The position numbers and the translations under genes were made by a program. Shown here one piece after another: positions 23,175 through 32,080 of a DNA stretch of 33,350 nucleotides (position 1 is the first letter of the stretch; every line of letters starts with the position of its first letter). The notes beneath the pieces are model-generated. The model saw only the letters and a list, made by a program, of their open reading frames with translations. It ran no database searches and had not been told where the DNA came from. The stretch is from an uncultured Lachnospiraceae bacterium (GTDB taxonomy: Bacteria > Bacillota > Clostridia > Lachnospirales > Lachnospiraceae): assembly GCA_910577165.1 (NCBI GenBank), contig CAJTLX010000039.1, positions 1-33,350 on the forward strand. The letters run 5' to 3'.

Positions 23175-24425
23175 TTAGTTTTGCTTAAAAAATTCTACAA
23201 GTTTATCAAGAGAAATTTCGGTTTGCTCGCCCGTCCCCATATTTTTGACAAAGACTTTCCCGCTTGAAAATTCGTCCGCGCCCAAAATCACCGTGTTTTT
23301 CGCCCCGATTTTATTGGCGTATTTCATCTGCGCTTTTGCACTGCGGTCAAGGTAGTCCGTCTCTGTCACAACACCCGCCTCACGCAGGGAGCTTACCAGC
23401 GCGAAGGCCTGCGCCCTCGCTTCTTTTCCCAGAATCCCAACATAGAGTTCCACCGGTTTTGGCGGGGGAAGTTCCACGCCCTCCTTCTCCATAAAATACA
23501 GAATGCGCTCGATCCCTATGCCAAATCCGACGGAAGGGATATCCTGCTTCTCGTCAATCTCATGCACCAGTCCATCGTAACGCCCGCCGCCGCAGAGCGT
23601 AAAGCCCTCTGAGTTCACAAACTCAAATACTGTCTTTGTATAATAATCGAGTCCTCTGACAATGGTGGTGTCAATCTCATATGGGATCGAGAGCGCGGTT
23701 AAAAGCTGCTGCAATTCCTCAAAATGTGTGCGGCATTCCGTATCCAGATACTCGATCGTGCGCGGCGCGTTCTTTACCACCTCTTTGCACTCCGGCACTT
23801 TGCAGTCAATCACGCGCAGCGGATTCTTTTTCATGCGCTCGCGGCAGGTCTCACACAGACTATCCTCATGCTGATACAGATACGCAAGCAATGCCTCATT
23901 ATAGGTTCTGCGGCAATTTTTACAGCCGATGCTGTTGATGTGAAGCTTCGCATCCTTTAGTCCAAGCTCTCGAATAAACCGGGTCAGGAGTGTAATCAAC
24001 TCCACTTCCGCTAACGCCCCTTTAGCACCGATAAACTCCACGCCGAACTGGTGATGCTGGCGCAGTCGTCCGCTCTCCGGCTTTTCATAGCGAAATGCCG
24101 GCGTAATATAAAAGAGCTTGGTCGGCTGCGCGTCTGCATACATACTGTTCTCCAGATACGCGCGAATGGCTCCCGCCGTTCCCTCTGGCTTTAACGTTAC
24201 ACTGCGATCGCCCTTGTCCACAAAAGAATACATTTCCTTTTGTACCACATCGGTCGTCTCGCCCACGCCGCGCTGAAACAGCACTGTATGTTCAAATACC
24301 GGAGTGCTAATCTCCTTTATATTGTAAGCCGCACAGATTTCCCTCGCCTTCTTTTCAATCAGTGTCCGCTTATTCATCTGCTCGCCGTACCAATCCTGTG
24401 TTCCTTTTGGTTTCTGTGTAATCAT
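23175..24425 (-). CDS. hisS: Histidyl-tRNA synthetase
   Basis: A 416-residue class II synthetase that charges tRNA-His. Motif 1 region KPKGTQDWYGEQMNKR, motif 2 FRYEKPESGRLRQHHQFGVEFIG, and the histidine-specific RGLDYYTKTVFEF are visible, with a C-terminal anticodon-binding alpha/beta domain (ELYVGILGKEARAQAFALV). A CNNCRRTY...CETCRERM cysteine cluster of the kind found in many Firmicute HisRS lies at about 165-195. GCGAGGTATAGT precedes the ATG. It follows the HD-GYP gene by 44 bases. Confidence 0.97.
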   Translation of the reverse strand: MITQKPKGTQDWYGEQMNKRTLIEKKAREICAAYNIKEISTPVFEHTVLFQRGVGETTDVVQKEMYSFVDKGDRSVTLKPEGTAGAIRAYLENSMYADAQPTKLFYITPAFRYEKPESGRLRQHHQFGVEFIGAKGALAEVELITLLTRFIRELGLKDAKLHINSIGCKNCRRTYNEALLAYLYQHEDSLCETCRERMKKNPLRVIDCKVPECKEVVKNAPRTIEYLDTECRTHFEELQQLLTALSIPYEIDTTIVRGLDYYTKTVFEFVNSEGFTLCGGGRYDGLVHEIDEKQDIPSVGFGIGIERILYFMEKEGVELPPPKPVELYVGILGKEARAQAFALVSSLREAGVVTETDYLDRSAKAQMKYANKIGAKNTVILGADEFSSGKVFVKNMGTGEQTEISLDKLVEFFKQN

Positions 24426-24469
24426 ACTATACCTCGCTTATCTTTATATGCCAATCCATTTTGCTCTTT

Positions 24470-25231
24470 TTAAAATCCCACAAGGCGATATGCGTCCGGC
24501 ACTCTAAATTCCCATTTTTTGCGATCCTTTTCCATCAGCGCGATCTGAGTGCGCAATTCATCAATCCCTAAGCATCTCTCCGTGATATCCTCCTCTTTGC
24601 CACGCCTTTTAATCTGCGCATTCACACTGTCGGTAAAACGCCAGATTTCCATTATCTCATCCGAGTGTACAACACTTAAAAATGCCAGAAACATACGCAT
24701 ATCAAAATGCCGCGCCTCATCAATCATCATCTCCACCGCCGTCTCACTGTCAAATGCCTCGCGGTACGGACGTTTGGAAATCAATGCCGCATACACATCA
24801 CAGATGCGCAAAATCCTCGCTGCGGGTGGTATCTTCTCCCCGCGCAGATTGTCCGGATACCCCGTCCCATCATAGTTTTCATGGTGGTAGAGTACCGCCT
24901 CCAATAACAACTCGGAAAAACCGCCAAAAATTTTTAATCTTTCATGGCCAAGCTTAGGATGCATACGAACATATTTCATCTCCTCCACCTGCAAAATTGC
25001 ATCGTCACGACCATACAGAAATCTTCCAATCTGAAGTTTGCCGATATCGTGCAATATCCCGGCTTTCATCATCTCCTCGCAAAATGCATCACCGCAGCCA
25101 AGCTCAATGGCGAGAAGTTCCGCCAGATTTCCCACTAAGATCCCGTGATTGATCGCGTCGACCATATCATTGCCCGTCGCGTTTTCCGCCCCGAACACAG
25201 ACCATAAACGTTCATCTAAATCCTGCTGCAT
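24470..25231 (-). CDS. HD-GYP domain phosphohydrolase
   Basis: A 253-residue, apparently soluble protein made almost wholly of an HD-GYP domain. The metal site is complete: H61-D62 with K65 (GILHDIGK), H91, H116-H117 (YHHENYDGTGYPDNLRGEKIP, in which GYP is 124-126) and D145. HD-GYP proteins usually hydrolyse cyclic di-GMP, some other cyclic dinucleotides. There is no receiver, GAF or membrane sensor domain; a charged C-terminal segment of about 60 residues is unassigned. It lies between hemZ (26-base gap) and hisS, so it may be constitutively expressed with them. Substrate is inferred from the motif. Confidence 0.87.
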   Translation of the reverse strand: MQQDLDERLWSVFGAENATGNDMVDAINHGILVGNLAELLAIELGCGDAFCEEMMKAGILHDIGKLQIGRFLYGRDDAILQVEEMKYVRMHPKLGHERLKIFGGFSELLLEAVLYHHENYDGTGYPDNLRGEKIPPAARILRICDVYAALISKRPYREAFDSETAVEMMIDEARHFDMRMFLAFLSVVHSDEIMEIWRFTDSVNAQIKRRGKEEDITERCLGIDELRTQIALMEKDRKKWEFRVPDAYRLVGF

Positions 25232-25257
25232 TATGCCGCACCCTCTCTTCTAATTTT

Positions 25258-26838
25258 TTACAGTTCATCCCGATGCTCCCGCAAAAAATTTTCCTTCCGC
25301 GCAATCATCTCGTCAATTCTCTCAATGTAGTCCTTTAGACTTTTTACATTCTCCACCCGCACCATCCGGTTGCCCGCAGGCATAATATACTTTGTTGTCG
25401 CCCCTGCACCAAGTGCCAAAATAGTCTGGCGTTCCTCCATAATTAAAATATTGTAAAGCCCCTCTTTTCCAGGTCTTGTATAGCCAACATTTTCCAAATT
25501 TTCCGCCATATTTTTCTGTCGGTACAAATAGTAGGGATGATAATTATTTTCCCGTGCAAACTCACGGGAAAAACGCAGCATTTCCTGCACGCCGGATGCC
25601 TTTAAACCCTCATATTCCTCCCGGTTTGTATTTAGGCGCGCCGCCCTCTTTACTGCCAATGTATGTACCGTCAGATTGTCCGGTGAAAGTTTTTCAATCC
25701 GGGCAAGCGTCTCTGCCACATCCCTTGGCGTTTCATTCGCAAGTCCCAATATTATGTCCATATTGATATGGTCAAAGCCCATCTCCCTCGCCATAAAAAA
25801 CGCTTCCTCTACCTGTTCTACCGTATGTCTTCGACCAATCAGATCCAGCGTTTTCTGGTTCATTGTCTGGGGATTTATGGAAATTCTTTGAATGCCATGC
25901 GCGCGAATCACGGAGAGTTTCTCCTTTGTAATACTGTCCGGTCGCCCCGCCTCCACTGTGATCTCCTCCACATTGGACAGATCGAAATTTTCCTCCATAC
26001 AGGTAAAGAGTCGGTCAAGCTGACTAGCCGAGAGAGTGGTCGGTGTGCCGCCGCCCACATAGACGGTCTGAAGCTTTTTGCCAGGAATTTTTCCCTCCCC
26101 ACCAACGTAGCGGATCTCCTTAAACAGTGCGTCTAAATAGTCCTCCGTCCGCGCGCCGTAGACCGCCACCGGATACGAAGTAAAAGAGCAGTAATAGCAG
26201 GTACTTGGACAGAAGGGAATGCCGAGATATATACTGTATCCTGCACGGTAATTCATCTTTTTTAATATTTTATTTTCCGTCCTTGCCACTGACAGACTCA
26301 TGGCAATTTTCTCTTCAGTGCAAAAATATTCTTCCCGCATAAACCGGGCGATCTCACTCTCCGATACCCCCGCTTCCATCTGCTCTAAAACCTGTTTGGT
26401 CGGACGGACACCGGTTAAAATTCCCCATGGCAGATGCACGCCGCTCACGCGCTCTAAAATCCGGTAGAGCGGACGCATCAGCGCGTTCCGGTATTTCCGG
26501 CGAATGGCATTTTTTTTGAGGATATCATCCCGAAAGATCATTTGATGCTCATCGGGATCATCAATCCGATGAAATTCATCTAAGATCCAGTCTCCCCCAT
26601 GCCAAACCGCAAAATAACCGCCAGACTCCATCAAATAAAATGCATAGTCCGGGAAAAATTCTTCCCTCTCCTTTTTGGGAAAAGAACACTCCAAAAATGC
26701 CGTCCACTCAGCAATATCGCGGAGATTATCCCCTATTTCCTCTTTTCTGACCGTGAAATCACAATCAGGATAAAATGCCTTGATTAGCGGTCTTAAATCC
26801 TGCTCAAAATCCACGCCCCATATTATCATGCCAAACAT
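25258..26838 (-). CDS. hemZ: HemZ-like radical SAM protein (annotated coproporphyrinogen III dehydrogenase)
   Basis: A 526-residue radical SAM enzyme. The 4Fe-4S motif is C210-x3-C214-x2-C217 (PFCPSTCYYCSF), followed by YVGGGTPTTLS and the HemN-like ISINPQTMNQKTLDLIGRRHT. A roughly 200-residue N-terminal extension is typical of HemZ. HemN decarboxylates coproporphyrinogen III, but HemZ members in anaerobes often lack proven activity and some HemN relatives move heme or methylate. The start overlaps the stop of the hydrolase gene by one base (TAATG) with AAGGATAT upstream. No other heme gene is in the window, so the exact reaction is uncertain. Confidence 0.85.
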   Translation of the reverse strand: MFGMIIWGVDFEQDLRPLIKAFYPDCDFTVRKEEIGDNLRDIAEWTAFLECSFPKKEREEFFPDYAFYLMESGGYFAVWHGGDWILDEFHRIDDPDEHQMIFRDDILKKNAIRRKYRNALMRPLYRILERVSGVHLPWGILTGVRPTKQVLEQMEAGVSESEIARFMREEYFCTEEKIAMSLSVARTENKILKKMNYRAGYSIYLGIPFCPSTCYYCSFTSYPVAVYGARTEDYLDALFKEIRYVGGEGKIPGKKLQTVYVGGGTPTTLSASQLDRLFTCMEENFDLSNVEEITVEAGRPDSITKEKLSVIRAHGIQRISINPQTMNQKTLDLIGRRHTVEQVEEAFFMAREMGFDHINMDIILGLANETPRDVAETLARIEKLSPDNLTVHTLAVKRAARLNTNREEYEGLKASGVQEMLRFSREFARENNYHPYYLYRQKNMAENLENVGYTRPGKEGLYNILIMEERQTILALGAGATTKYIMPAGNRMVRVENVKSLKDYIERIDEMIARKENFLREHRDEL

Positions 26839-27479
26839 TAGTACAGATATCCTTCTTCATTTACATATGGATTATTTTCTTTTTCATAGATAATACTTGT
26901 CACAGGTCCATGTCCCGGATATACCTTCGTCGCATCCGGCAGGGAAAAAAGCTGTCTCTTTACCGAATCAACTAACACACTCGCACTTCCGCCCGGAAAA
27001 TCCGTGCGCCCCACGGACTCAAAAAAGAGTGTATCGCCGGAAAAGAGAATTCCCTCCCTCTCAAAATAAAAGCACGCGCCGCCCTTTGTATGTCCGGGCG
27101 TAATAAGCACTTTAAAGACAAGCGCGCCAAAGTTTAGACTCTGTCCATCTACAAAAGTTTCATCCGGCGCGATGCTGCATACACAGCCAAACTGCTGCCC
27201 CACATTTAAGACCGGATCCATACAAATCTCGCGCTCCGCCTCACTGCAGTAAAGTTTCACTGAAAATTCCCGCCGCAATTCCTCCGCTGCCAGGATATGG
27301 TCAAAATGCCCGTGCGTCAGTAAGATCGCGCGCAATGCTAACTCCTCTTCCCTTATTTTTCCAGCGATCTTTGTCGCGCCCGCGCCCGGATCGATCACAA
27401 GAGCATCCTTTGTCGCCTCGTCCGAAACAATATAGCAATTTGTCATCACGGCTCCCACCACCAGCTTTTCTACTCTCAT
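26838..27479 (-). CDS. Metallo-beta-lactamase-fold hydrolase (glyoxalase II-like)
   Basis: A 213-residue enzyme with the binuclear metal signature H56-G-H58-F-D60-H61 (THGHFDHI), then TPGHTKGGACFYF, LFSGDTLFFESVGRTD and YPGHGPVT, all in the order of glyoxalase II-like proteins of the YcbL type. The true substrate, probably a thioester, is unknown. The ATG overlaps the rel stop by four bases (ATGA), and its stop overlaps hemZ, so rel, this gene and hemZ are translated as a coupled set. This order downstream of rel is common in Clostridia as far as I recall. Confidence 0.9.
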   Translation of the reverse strand: MRVEKLVVGAVMTNCYIVSDEATKDALVIDPGAGATKIAGKIREEELALRAILLTHGHFDHILAAEELRREFSVKLYCSEAEREICMDPVLNVGQQFGCVCSIAPDETFVDGQSLNFGALVFKVLITPGHTKGGACFYFEREGILFSGDTLFFESVGRTDFPGGSASVLVDSVKRQLFSLPDATKVYPGHGPVTSIIYEKENNPYVNEEGYLY

Positions 27480-29776
27480 CCCCTCGTCCTTTCCACGTCG
27501 AGCACGCTCTCTATCCCGCGCAGTTTCGCAATGATCACGGCAAGCTGTTCCTTCCCGTTGATCGCAAAACCCGCACTGATCGTTGCTCTGCCCTGCTTAT
27601 TTGCGCGCGCCGTCAGATTGTTTAGTTCGATTTTGTTTTCCGTAAACACACGGGAAATATCGAGCAGTATCCCGTTGCGATTATTGGCGTAGATCTTTAT
27701 CTCGGCATTGTAGCGCGCATTTTCCTCACCGCTGTTATCCTGTTCGCTCCACTCCGCATCGATAAGCCTTCTTCGTTCCTCTTCGGAGAGATTCATCACA
27801 TTGATACAGTCCGTGCGATGAATGGAAACTCCCCTGCCCCTTGTCACAAAACCGACGATCTCATCGCCTGGTACGGGGGAACAGCACCGGGAAAAATGCA
27901 CTGCCACATCCTGGATGCCCTGCACGATAATGCCGCCCTTGTGGTGTACCTGCGCCACCTTGTCGCCCTTTATCTCCGCAACTGCCTCAAGCACCTGCTC
28001 ATCCGTGATCTCCTTCTTATGTTTCTTTTCGTACTCCTCCAAAAGTCGATTGACAATCTGCCCTTCCTTTAAGCCCCCATGCCCGACGGCAGCGTAGATG
28101 GAATCCCAGTCACGGAACCCATATTTTCTCAGGCAGGTTTCCATAAACTCCTTCTTTAGAAGATCACTTAACACAATATTCTTTGACTTGCAATAATTTA
28201 CCACCAATTCCTTGCCGCGCGAAATATTGTCCTCTTTTAATTCTGACTTAAACCACTGATTAATCTTATTTTTTGCCTGCGTACTTTTAACCAGGCTGAG
28301 CCAATCGCGGCTTGGACCTCTTGAATTCTGTGAGGTGATCACTTCAATGCGGTCGCCGTTCTGAATTACATAGTCAAAGGTAACCAGCTTTCCATTTACC
28401 CTCGCTCCCACCATCTTGTTGCCGACTGCACTGTGAATGCTGTAGGCAAAGTCAACCGGAGTCGAACCCGCCGGCAAATTTTTCACATCCCCCGTCGGTG
28501 TAAAGCAGTATACACTGTCGGAGAAAAGATCTAAGTCGTTCTTTAACAGACTTAAAAACTCCCGGTTATCCGACATATCCCTCTGCCATTCCAAGATCTG
28601 GCGAAGCCAGGTCAATTTCTCCTCCTCTGTTCGCTCTGGGGTCTTGCCACTTTGCGTTTCCTTATACTTCCAGTGCGCCGCAATCCCATACTCCGCAGTG
28701 CGGTGCATATCATAAGTGCGAATTTGAATCTCAAACGGCTGTCCCTTGGGACCTATTAAAGTAGTATGCAGAGACTGATACATATTTGCCTTTGGCATTG
28801 CGATATAGTCTTTAAACCGCCCCGGGATCGGCTTATACATCTCATGGATCACACCGAGTGCCGCATAGCAGTCCTTTACACTGTCCACAATAATGCGGAT
28901 CGCAAAAATATCATAGATCTGATCAAAATTCTTATGTTGATTTACCATTTTTTTGTAGATACTGAAGAAATGTTTTACCCTGCCGTTAATCTTTGCCTCT
29001 ATGCCCGCGTCCTCAATCTGCTCGCTGACCTCCGCGATAATATCCGCAATAAATTTGTCACGCACCTCTTTTTTTGAGTCAAGCCGCTCCTCCAAATCCT
29101 TATAGACTTCGGGTTCCAGATATTTTAACGACAGATCATCTAATTCAATCTTTATCTTTGAAATGCCAAGGCGCTGCGCAATCGGCGCGTAAATATCCAT
29201 TGTCTCACGGGATTTATCAATCTGTCTATCCGGGGTCTGATACTGCATAGTGCGCATATTGTGCAGACGGTCGGCAAGCTTAATTAAAATCACGCGAATA
29301 TCCTTTGCCATCGCAAGAAACATCTTGCGCAGGTTCTCCGCCTGAATCTCCACCTTGTCCTTTGAGTAGTTTAACTGCGTCAGTTTTGTAACACCGTCCA
29401 CTAAAAGGGCAACTTCCTCGCCAAACTGCGCTTTAAGCTCCTCCACCGTCATCGCCGTATCCTCCACAACATCGTGCAGAATCCCTGCGATAATGGATTC
29501 CTTATCAAGTTCTAACTCTGCTAAAATGATGGCGACGCAGACCGGGTGAATAATATAGGGTTCCCCTGATTTGCGGTACTGTCCCTCATGCGCTTTAAGC
29601 GCGACCTGATAAGCCTTCTCTACCATGGACAGATCGGTAGAAGGATGGTAATTTCGAATGGTTGCCATCAAAATATCATGCAGTTCCTCCACACTCGTAA
29701 AATCCTTCGGTGTAGCAAAGGGCATTCTTTCTTCCAGATTCTTATTTTGCAATTCTGTCCTTTCCTTTTCGTCCAT
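27476..29776 (-). CDS. relA: Bifunctional (p)ppGpp synthetase/hydrolase Rel
   Basis: A 766-residue long RelA/SpoT homologue controlling the stringent response. The hydrolase HD domain has H77 and H101-D102 (GILHDVVEDT). The synthetase domain has GRFKDYIAMPKANMYQSLHTT; the RFKD form at 320-323 is the type of bifunctional Rel rather than the EFDD of synthetase-only RelA. TGS (FTPTGDVKNLPAGSTPVDFAYSIH), the zinc-finger/helical region (HFSRCCSPVPGDEIVGFVTRGRGVSIHR) and a C-terminal ACT domain follow. Both activities should be intact. The ATG has GGAGGCGGGTC upstream. It follows apt by 63 bases, the standard Firmicute apt-rel order. Confidence 0.96.
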   Translation of the reverse strand: MDEKERTELQNKNLEERMPFATPKDFTSVEELHDILMATIRNYHPSTDLSMVEKAYQVALKAHEGQYRKSGEPYIIHPVCVAIILAELELDKESIIAGILHDVVEDTAMTVEELKAQFGEEVALLVDGVTKLTQLNYSKDKVEIQAENLRKMFLAMAKDIRVILIKLADRLHNMRTMQYQTPDRQIDKSRETMDIYAPIAQRLGISKIKIELDDLSLKYLEPEVYKDLEERLDSKKEVRDKFIADIIAEVSEQIEDAGIEAKINGRVKHFFSIYKKMVNQHKNFDQIYDIFAIRIIVDSVKDCYAALGVIHEMYKPIPGRFKDYIAMPKANMYQSLHTTLIGPKGQPFEIQIRTYDMHRTAEYGIAAHWKYKETQSGKTPERTEEEKLTWLRQILEWQRDMSDNREFLSLLKNDLDLFSDSVYCFTPTGDVKNLPAGSTPVDFAYSIHSAVGNKMVGARVNGKLVTFDYVIQNGDRIEVITSQNSRGPSRDWLSLVKSTQAKNKINQWFKSELKEDNISRGKELVVNYCKSKNIVLSDLLKKEFMETCLRKYGFRDWDSIYAAVGHGGLKEGQIVNRLLEEYEKKHKKEITDEQVLEAVAEIKGDKVAQVHHKGGIIVQGIQDVAVHFSRCCSPVPGDEIVGFVTRGRGVSIHRTDCINVMNLSEEERRRLIDAEWSEQDNSGEENARYNAEIKIYANNRNGILLDISRVFTENKIELNNLTARANKQGRATISAGFAINGKEQLAVIIAKLRGIESVLDVERTRG

Positions 29777-29839
29777 GACCCGCCTCCAAACTTATGTAGG
29801 TTGATATTGTTCGTACATCTTCAAAAAACGATGCAAAAA

Positions 29840-30364
29840 TTATTTTCCGTCATAACAGATAACCGAATCCACCGGATAGCCCCGCAGTTTCTCTCTGCCT
29901 AAAAGCCCCGCAAGTTCCATTAAAAATACCATTTTTACTACCTTCCCGCCGAGTCGCTCAATCAGTCGGATCATCGCGCTTGTCGTGCCTCCGGTCGCAA
30001 TCAGATCGTCGATAATCACCACTCTTTGTCCGGGCTTTATCGCATCCCTATGAATCTCGACTACCGCCGTGCCGTACTCAAGTTCATATTCCTCCGCGAT
30101 CGTCTCGCACGGAAGCTTTCCCTTCTTGCGGATCGGCACAAAGGGCTTTCCCAAATTGTAGGCGATCGGCACCCCAAAAATAAATCCGCGGGACTCAGGT
30201 CCTACAACCACATCAAAATCCACGCCCTCAAGACACGCCTGCATTGCGTCGATCGATGCGTGAAGCCCCTCTGCATCCTGCAGCACACTTGTAACATCCC
30301 GGAAAATAATTCCTTTTTCTGGGAAATCCGGGATACTTCTTACATAATCCTTCAGTTCTTTCAT
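29840..30364 (-). CDS. apt: Adenine phosphoribosyltransferase
   Basis: A 174-residue purine salvage enzyme making AMP from adenine and PRPP. The PRPP-binding motif VVIIDDLIATGGTT (115-128), the ESRGFIFG loop (57-64) and FRDVTSVLQD are typical. ATG 30364 is preferred over one seven codons upstream: GGAAGGGCGAAGACA precedes it and the family start MKELKDYVRSIPDFP follows. It is the first gene of the apt-rel unit, with a promoter at 30417-30444. It could use adenine released by the nucleoside hydrolase encoded elsewhere in the window. Confidence 0.96.
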   Translation of the reverse strand: MKELKDYVRSIPDFPEKGIIFRDVTSVLQDAEGLHASIDAMQACLEGVDFDVVVGPESRGFIFGVPIAYNLGKPFVPIRKKGKLPCETIAEEYELEYGTAVVEIHRDAIKPGQRVVIIDDLIATGGTTSAMIRLIERLGGKVVKMVFLMELAGLLGREKLRGYPVDSVICYDGK

Positions 30365-30416
30365 TGTCTTCGCCCTTCCTTTCACGAAAGTAATAAAATA
30401 CTATAAATAATGTATA

Positions 30417-30444
30417 ATTATATCACTCTTTCGCCGTTTCGCAA
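30417..30444 (-). promoter_or_regulatory. Promoter of the apt-rel operon
   Basis: On the minus strand TTGCGA (30439-30444), a 16-base spacer and TATAAT (30417-30422). The predicted leader is about 45 bases. Confidence 0.65.
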
Positions 30445-30614
30445 CGTTTTTTTTAGGAAGGAAGCATTTTTTCGCTATTTTTTTCATTTTTCTCCCATCC
30501 CTTAATCGAAATTTTTTTCTTTATCCTCTCCCCTTATTGATTTTGCTCAAGTATAGCAACATTATACAATCTTGTCAACGAAATGGAAAATAAAAGCAAA
30601 TTCCCTGCAAAATT

Positions 30615-30643
30615 TTGACTGGAAAAAGTATCTGTAATATGAT
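30615..30643 (+). promoter_or_regulatory. Promoter of the DUF4317 gene
   Basis: TTGACT (30615-30620), a 17-base spacer and TATGAT (30638-30643) on the plus strand, about 45 bases before the start codon. Confidence 0.78.
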
Positions 30644-30687
30644 ACGATATGAAATGCAAACTGATAACATAGAAAGAAGGAAACTCC

Positions 30688-32019
30688 ATGAACAAAAAAG
30701 ATATTCTTGAACTCAAACACCGGATGAAAAAAACGCATTGTACCTTTACACGTATGTGCGGCTGCTATGTCAATGCCGAAAAAGAAATTGTTCTGACTTT
30801 TGATGAAAATTTTCTAAATCTTGAGGAAGAGGAACTCCACAAATATCTGGAAATTGCTGCAAAGACGCTTTCTGGCACACCAAAAGACAATCTTCTTGAA
30901 CTTGCATTTCCAAAAGAGGCGGAGGATGAGGGCGGAAAACAGCAGTTTTTGATGGGATTAAAGGAGAGCAAATTAAAAAATCATGAGCTTGTTATGCTCT
31001 TGTTCCGTCTGGTGATCGATAATTATGAATACGAGGGGAATTATCTTATTCTTCTCTTTCATGATGCCTATGATGTGATGAAAAAAACAAACGATAATCT
31101 CTCGCTTGACGAATCGGAGGAGGTATATGAATATCTGCTTTGTTCCATCTGTCCGGTAACTCTTTCCAAAGCGGCACTAGGATACCTGGAAAACGATCAC
31201 CGCATTGGTGCGCGCAAGCGCGACTGGGTGGTCGGCGCGCCGGATACAGGGTTTGTCTTTCCCGCTTTTACCGAGCGCAGCACGGATATTCACTCCGTTC
31301 TATATTACACAAGGGACACAAAAAGCCCGCACAATGAATTTATGGAATGTATTCTTGGCTGCCCTGCCCGCCAGACAGCGACAGAAAAGAAGACTTCCTT
31401 TCAGGACATTGTGACAAGTGCTGTGCCGGATGAGCGGGGGCGCGAACGTGTTCTGTACGATATCCACGAAACTTTGCAGGAAATGGTGGAGGAACAGGCA
31501 CTGTATACTGAGGACAAAAAGGAACCTGACCCCATTGTACTTACTCCAAAAGCAATCCAGGAAGTACTAATTCACAGTAAAGTGCCGGACGAGATCGCCG
31601 CGCGCATTGAAAATTCCTACACAGAAAAATTTACAGACGAGCCGCCGCTAGCCGATCTCTTAGTGGATAAAAAGCTTTTAAATGCGGGGGCACAGGCACG
31701 CAGGGAAGAAGAACTCAGAGTTGAAATGCAGCAGCTAAAAGATGAACTTGGGCACACCAAAAATGAACTTATTCTGGCGCAAAATACCGCAAAAGCTATC
31801 TCAGATTTTGCCGATACAAATTTGGAAGCTGCCTCCCCCCAAACAGAAGAACCCAAAATGGCATCTGAATTTGATGTTTTGCTGCGCGTCGCACCGCAAA
31901 AGGCGGATCAGATCACCACGCAGATCATTGGCGGCAGACGCTGTGTCATTATTCCAATAGAAGAAAATGAACATATAAAAGTGAATGGAGAGGAACTTGC
32001 TGAGCAGACAAAAAACTAA
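30688..32019 (+). CDS. DUF4317 domain-containing protein of unknown function
   Basis: A 443-residue protein I recognise as the DUF4317 family, mostly Lachnospiraceae and relatives. The N-terminal NKKDILELKHRMKKTHCTFTRMCGCYV begins the conserved part, with YEGNYLILLFHDAYDV and ICPVTLSKAALGYL later. From about residue 330 a coiled coil (AQARREEELRVEMQQLKDEL) leads to a short C-terminal domain (FDVLLRVAPQKADQITTQII, then RRCVIIPIEENEHIKVNG). No signal peptide or membrane helix, so cytoplasmic. No catalytic motif is evident. AGAAGGAAACTCC precedes the ATG. It is the only plus-strand gene in the window and a single-gene unit. Confidence 0.88.
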   Translation: MNKKDILELKHRMKKTHCTFTRMCGCYVNAEKEIVLTFDENFLNLEEEELHKYLEIAAKTLSGTPKDNLLELAFPKEAEDEGGKQQFLMGLKESKLKNHELVMLLFRLVIDNYEYEGNYLILLFHDAYDVMKKTNDNLSLDESEEVYEYLLCSICPVTLSKAALGYLENDHRIGARKRDWVVGAPDTGFVFPAFTERSTDIHSVLYYTRDTKSPHNEFMECILGCPARQTATEKKTSFQDIVTSAVPDERGRERVLYDIHETLQEMVEEQALYTEDKKEPDPIVLTPKAIQEVLIHSKVPDEIAARIENSYTEKFTDEPPLADLLVDKKLLNAGAQARREEELRVEMQQLKDELGHTKNELILAQNTAKAISDFADTNLEAASPQTEEPKMASEFDVLLRVAPQKADQITTQIIGGRRCVIIPIEENEHIKVNGEELAEQTKN

Positions 32020-32020
32020 A

Positions 32021-32058
32021 AAAAGGGGACTGCTGCAAAATTGCAACAGCCCCTTTCT
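32021..32058. terminator. Two-way terminator between DUF4317 and xylanase genes
   Basis: AAAGGGGACTGCTGCAA (32022-32038) pairs with TTGCAACAGCCCCTTTC (32041-32057) with one bulge and one mismatch. A-run before and T-rich run after give a usable T-tract in both directions, fitting the convergent genes. Confidence 0.85.
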
Positions 32059-32080
32059 TCTTAATTTTATAAAAAAGAGT

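Larger units (their letters stand above)
30365..30687. other. Divergent intergenic region between apt and the DUF4317 gene
   Basis: A 323-base AT-rich gap with outward promoters: one for apt (30417-30444, minus) and one for DUF4317 (30615-30643, plus). Between them, 30445-30614 is T-rich with no ORF I trust and no strong hairpin. Confidence 0.7.

Noticed and set aside
30534..30716. 60-codon minus-strand ORF between apt and the DUF4317 gene
   Set aside because: It covers the DUF4317 promoter and start and is Phe/Ser-rich without a ribosome site.
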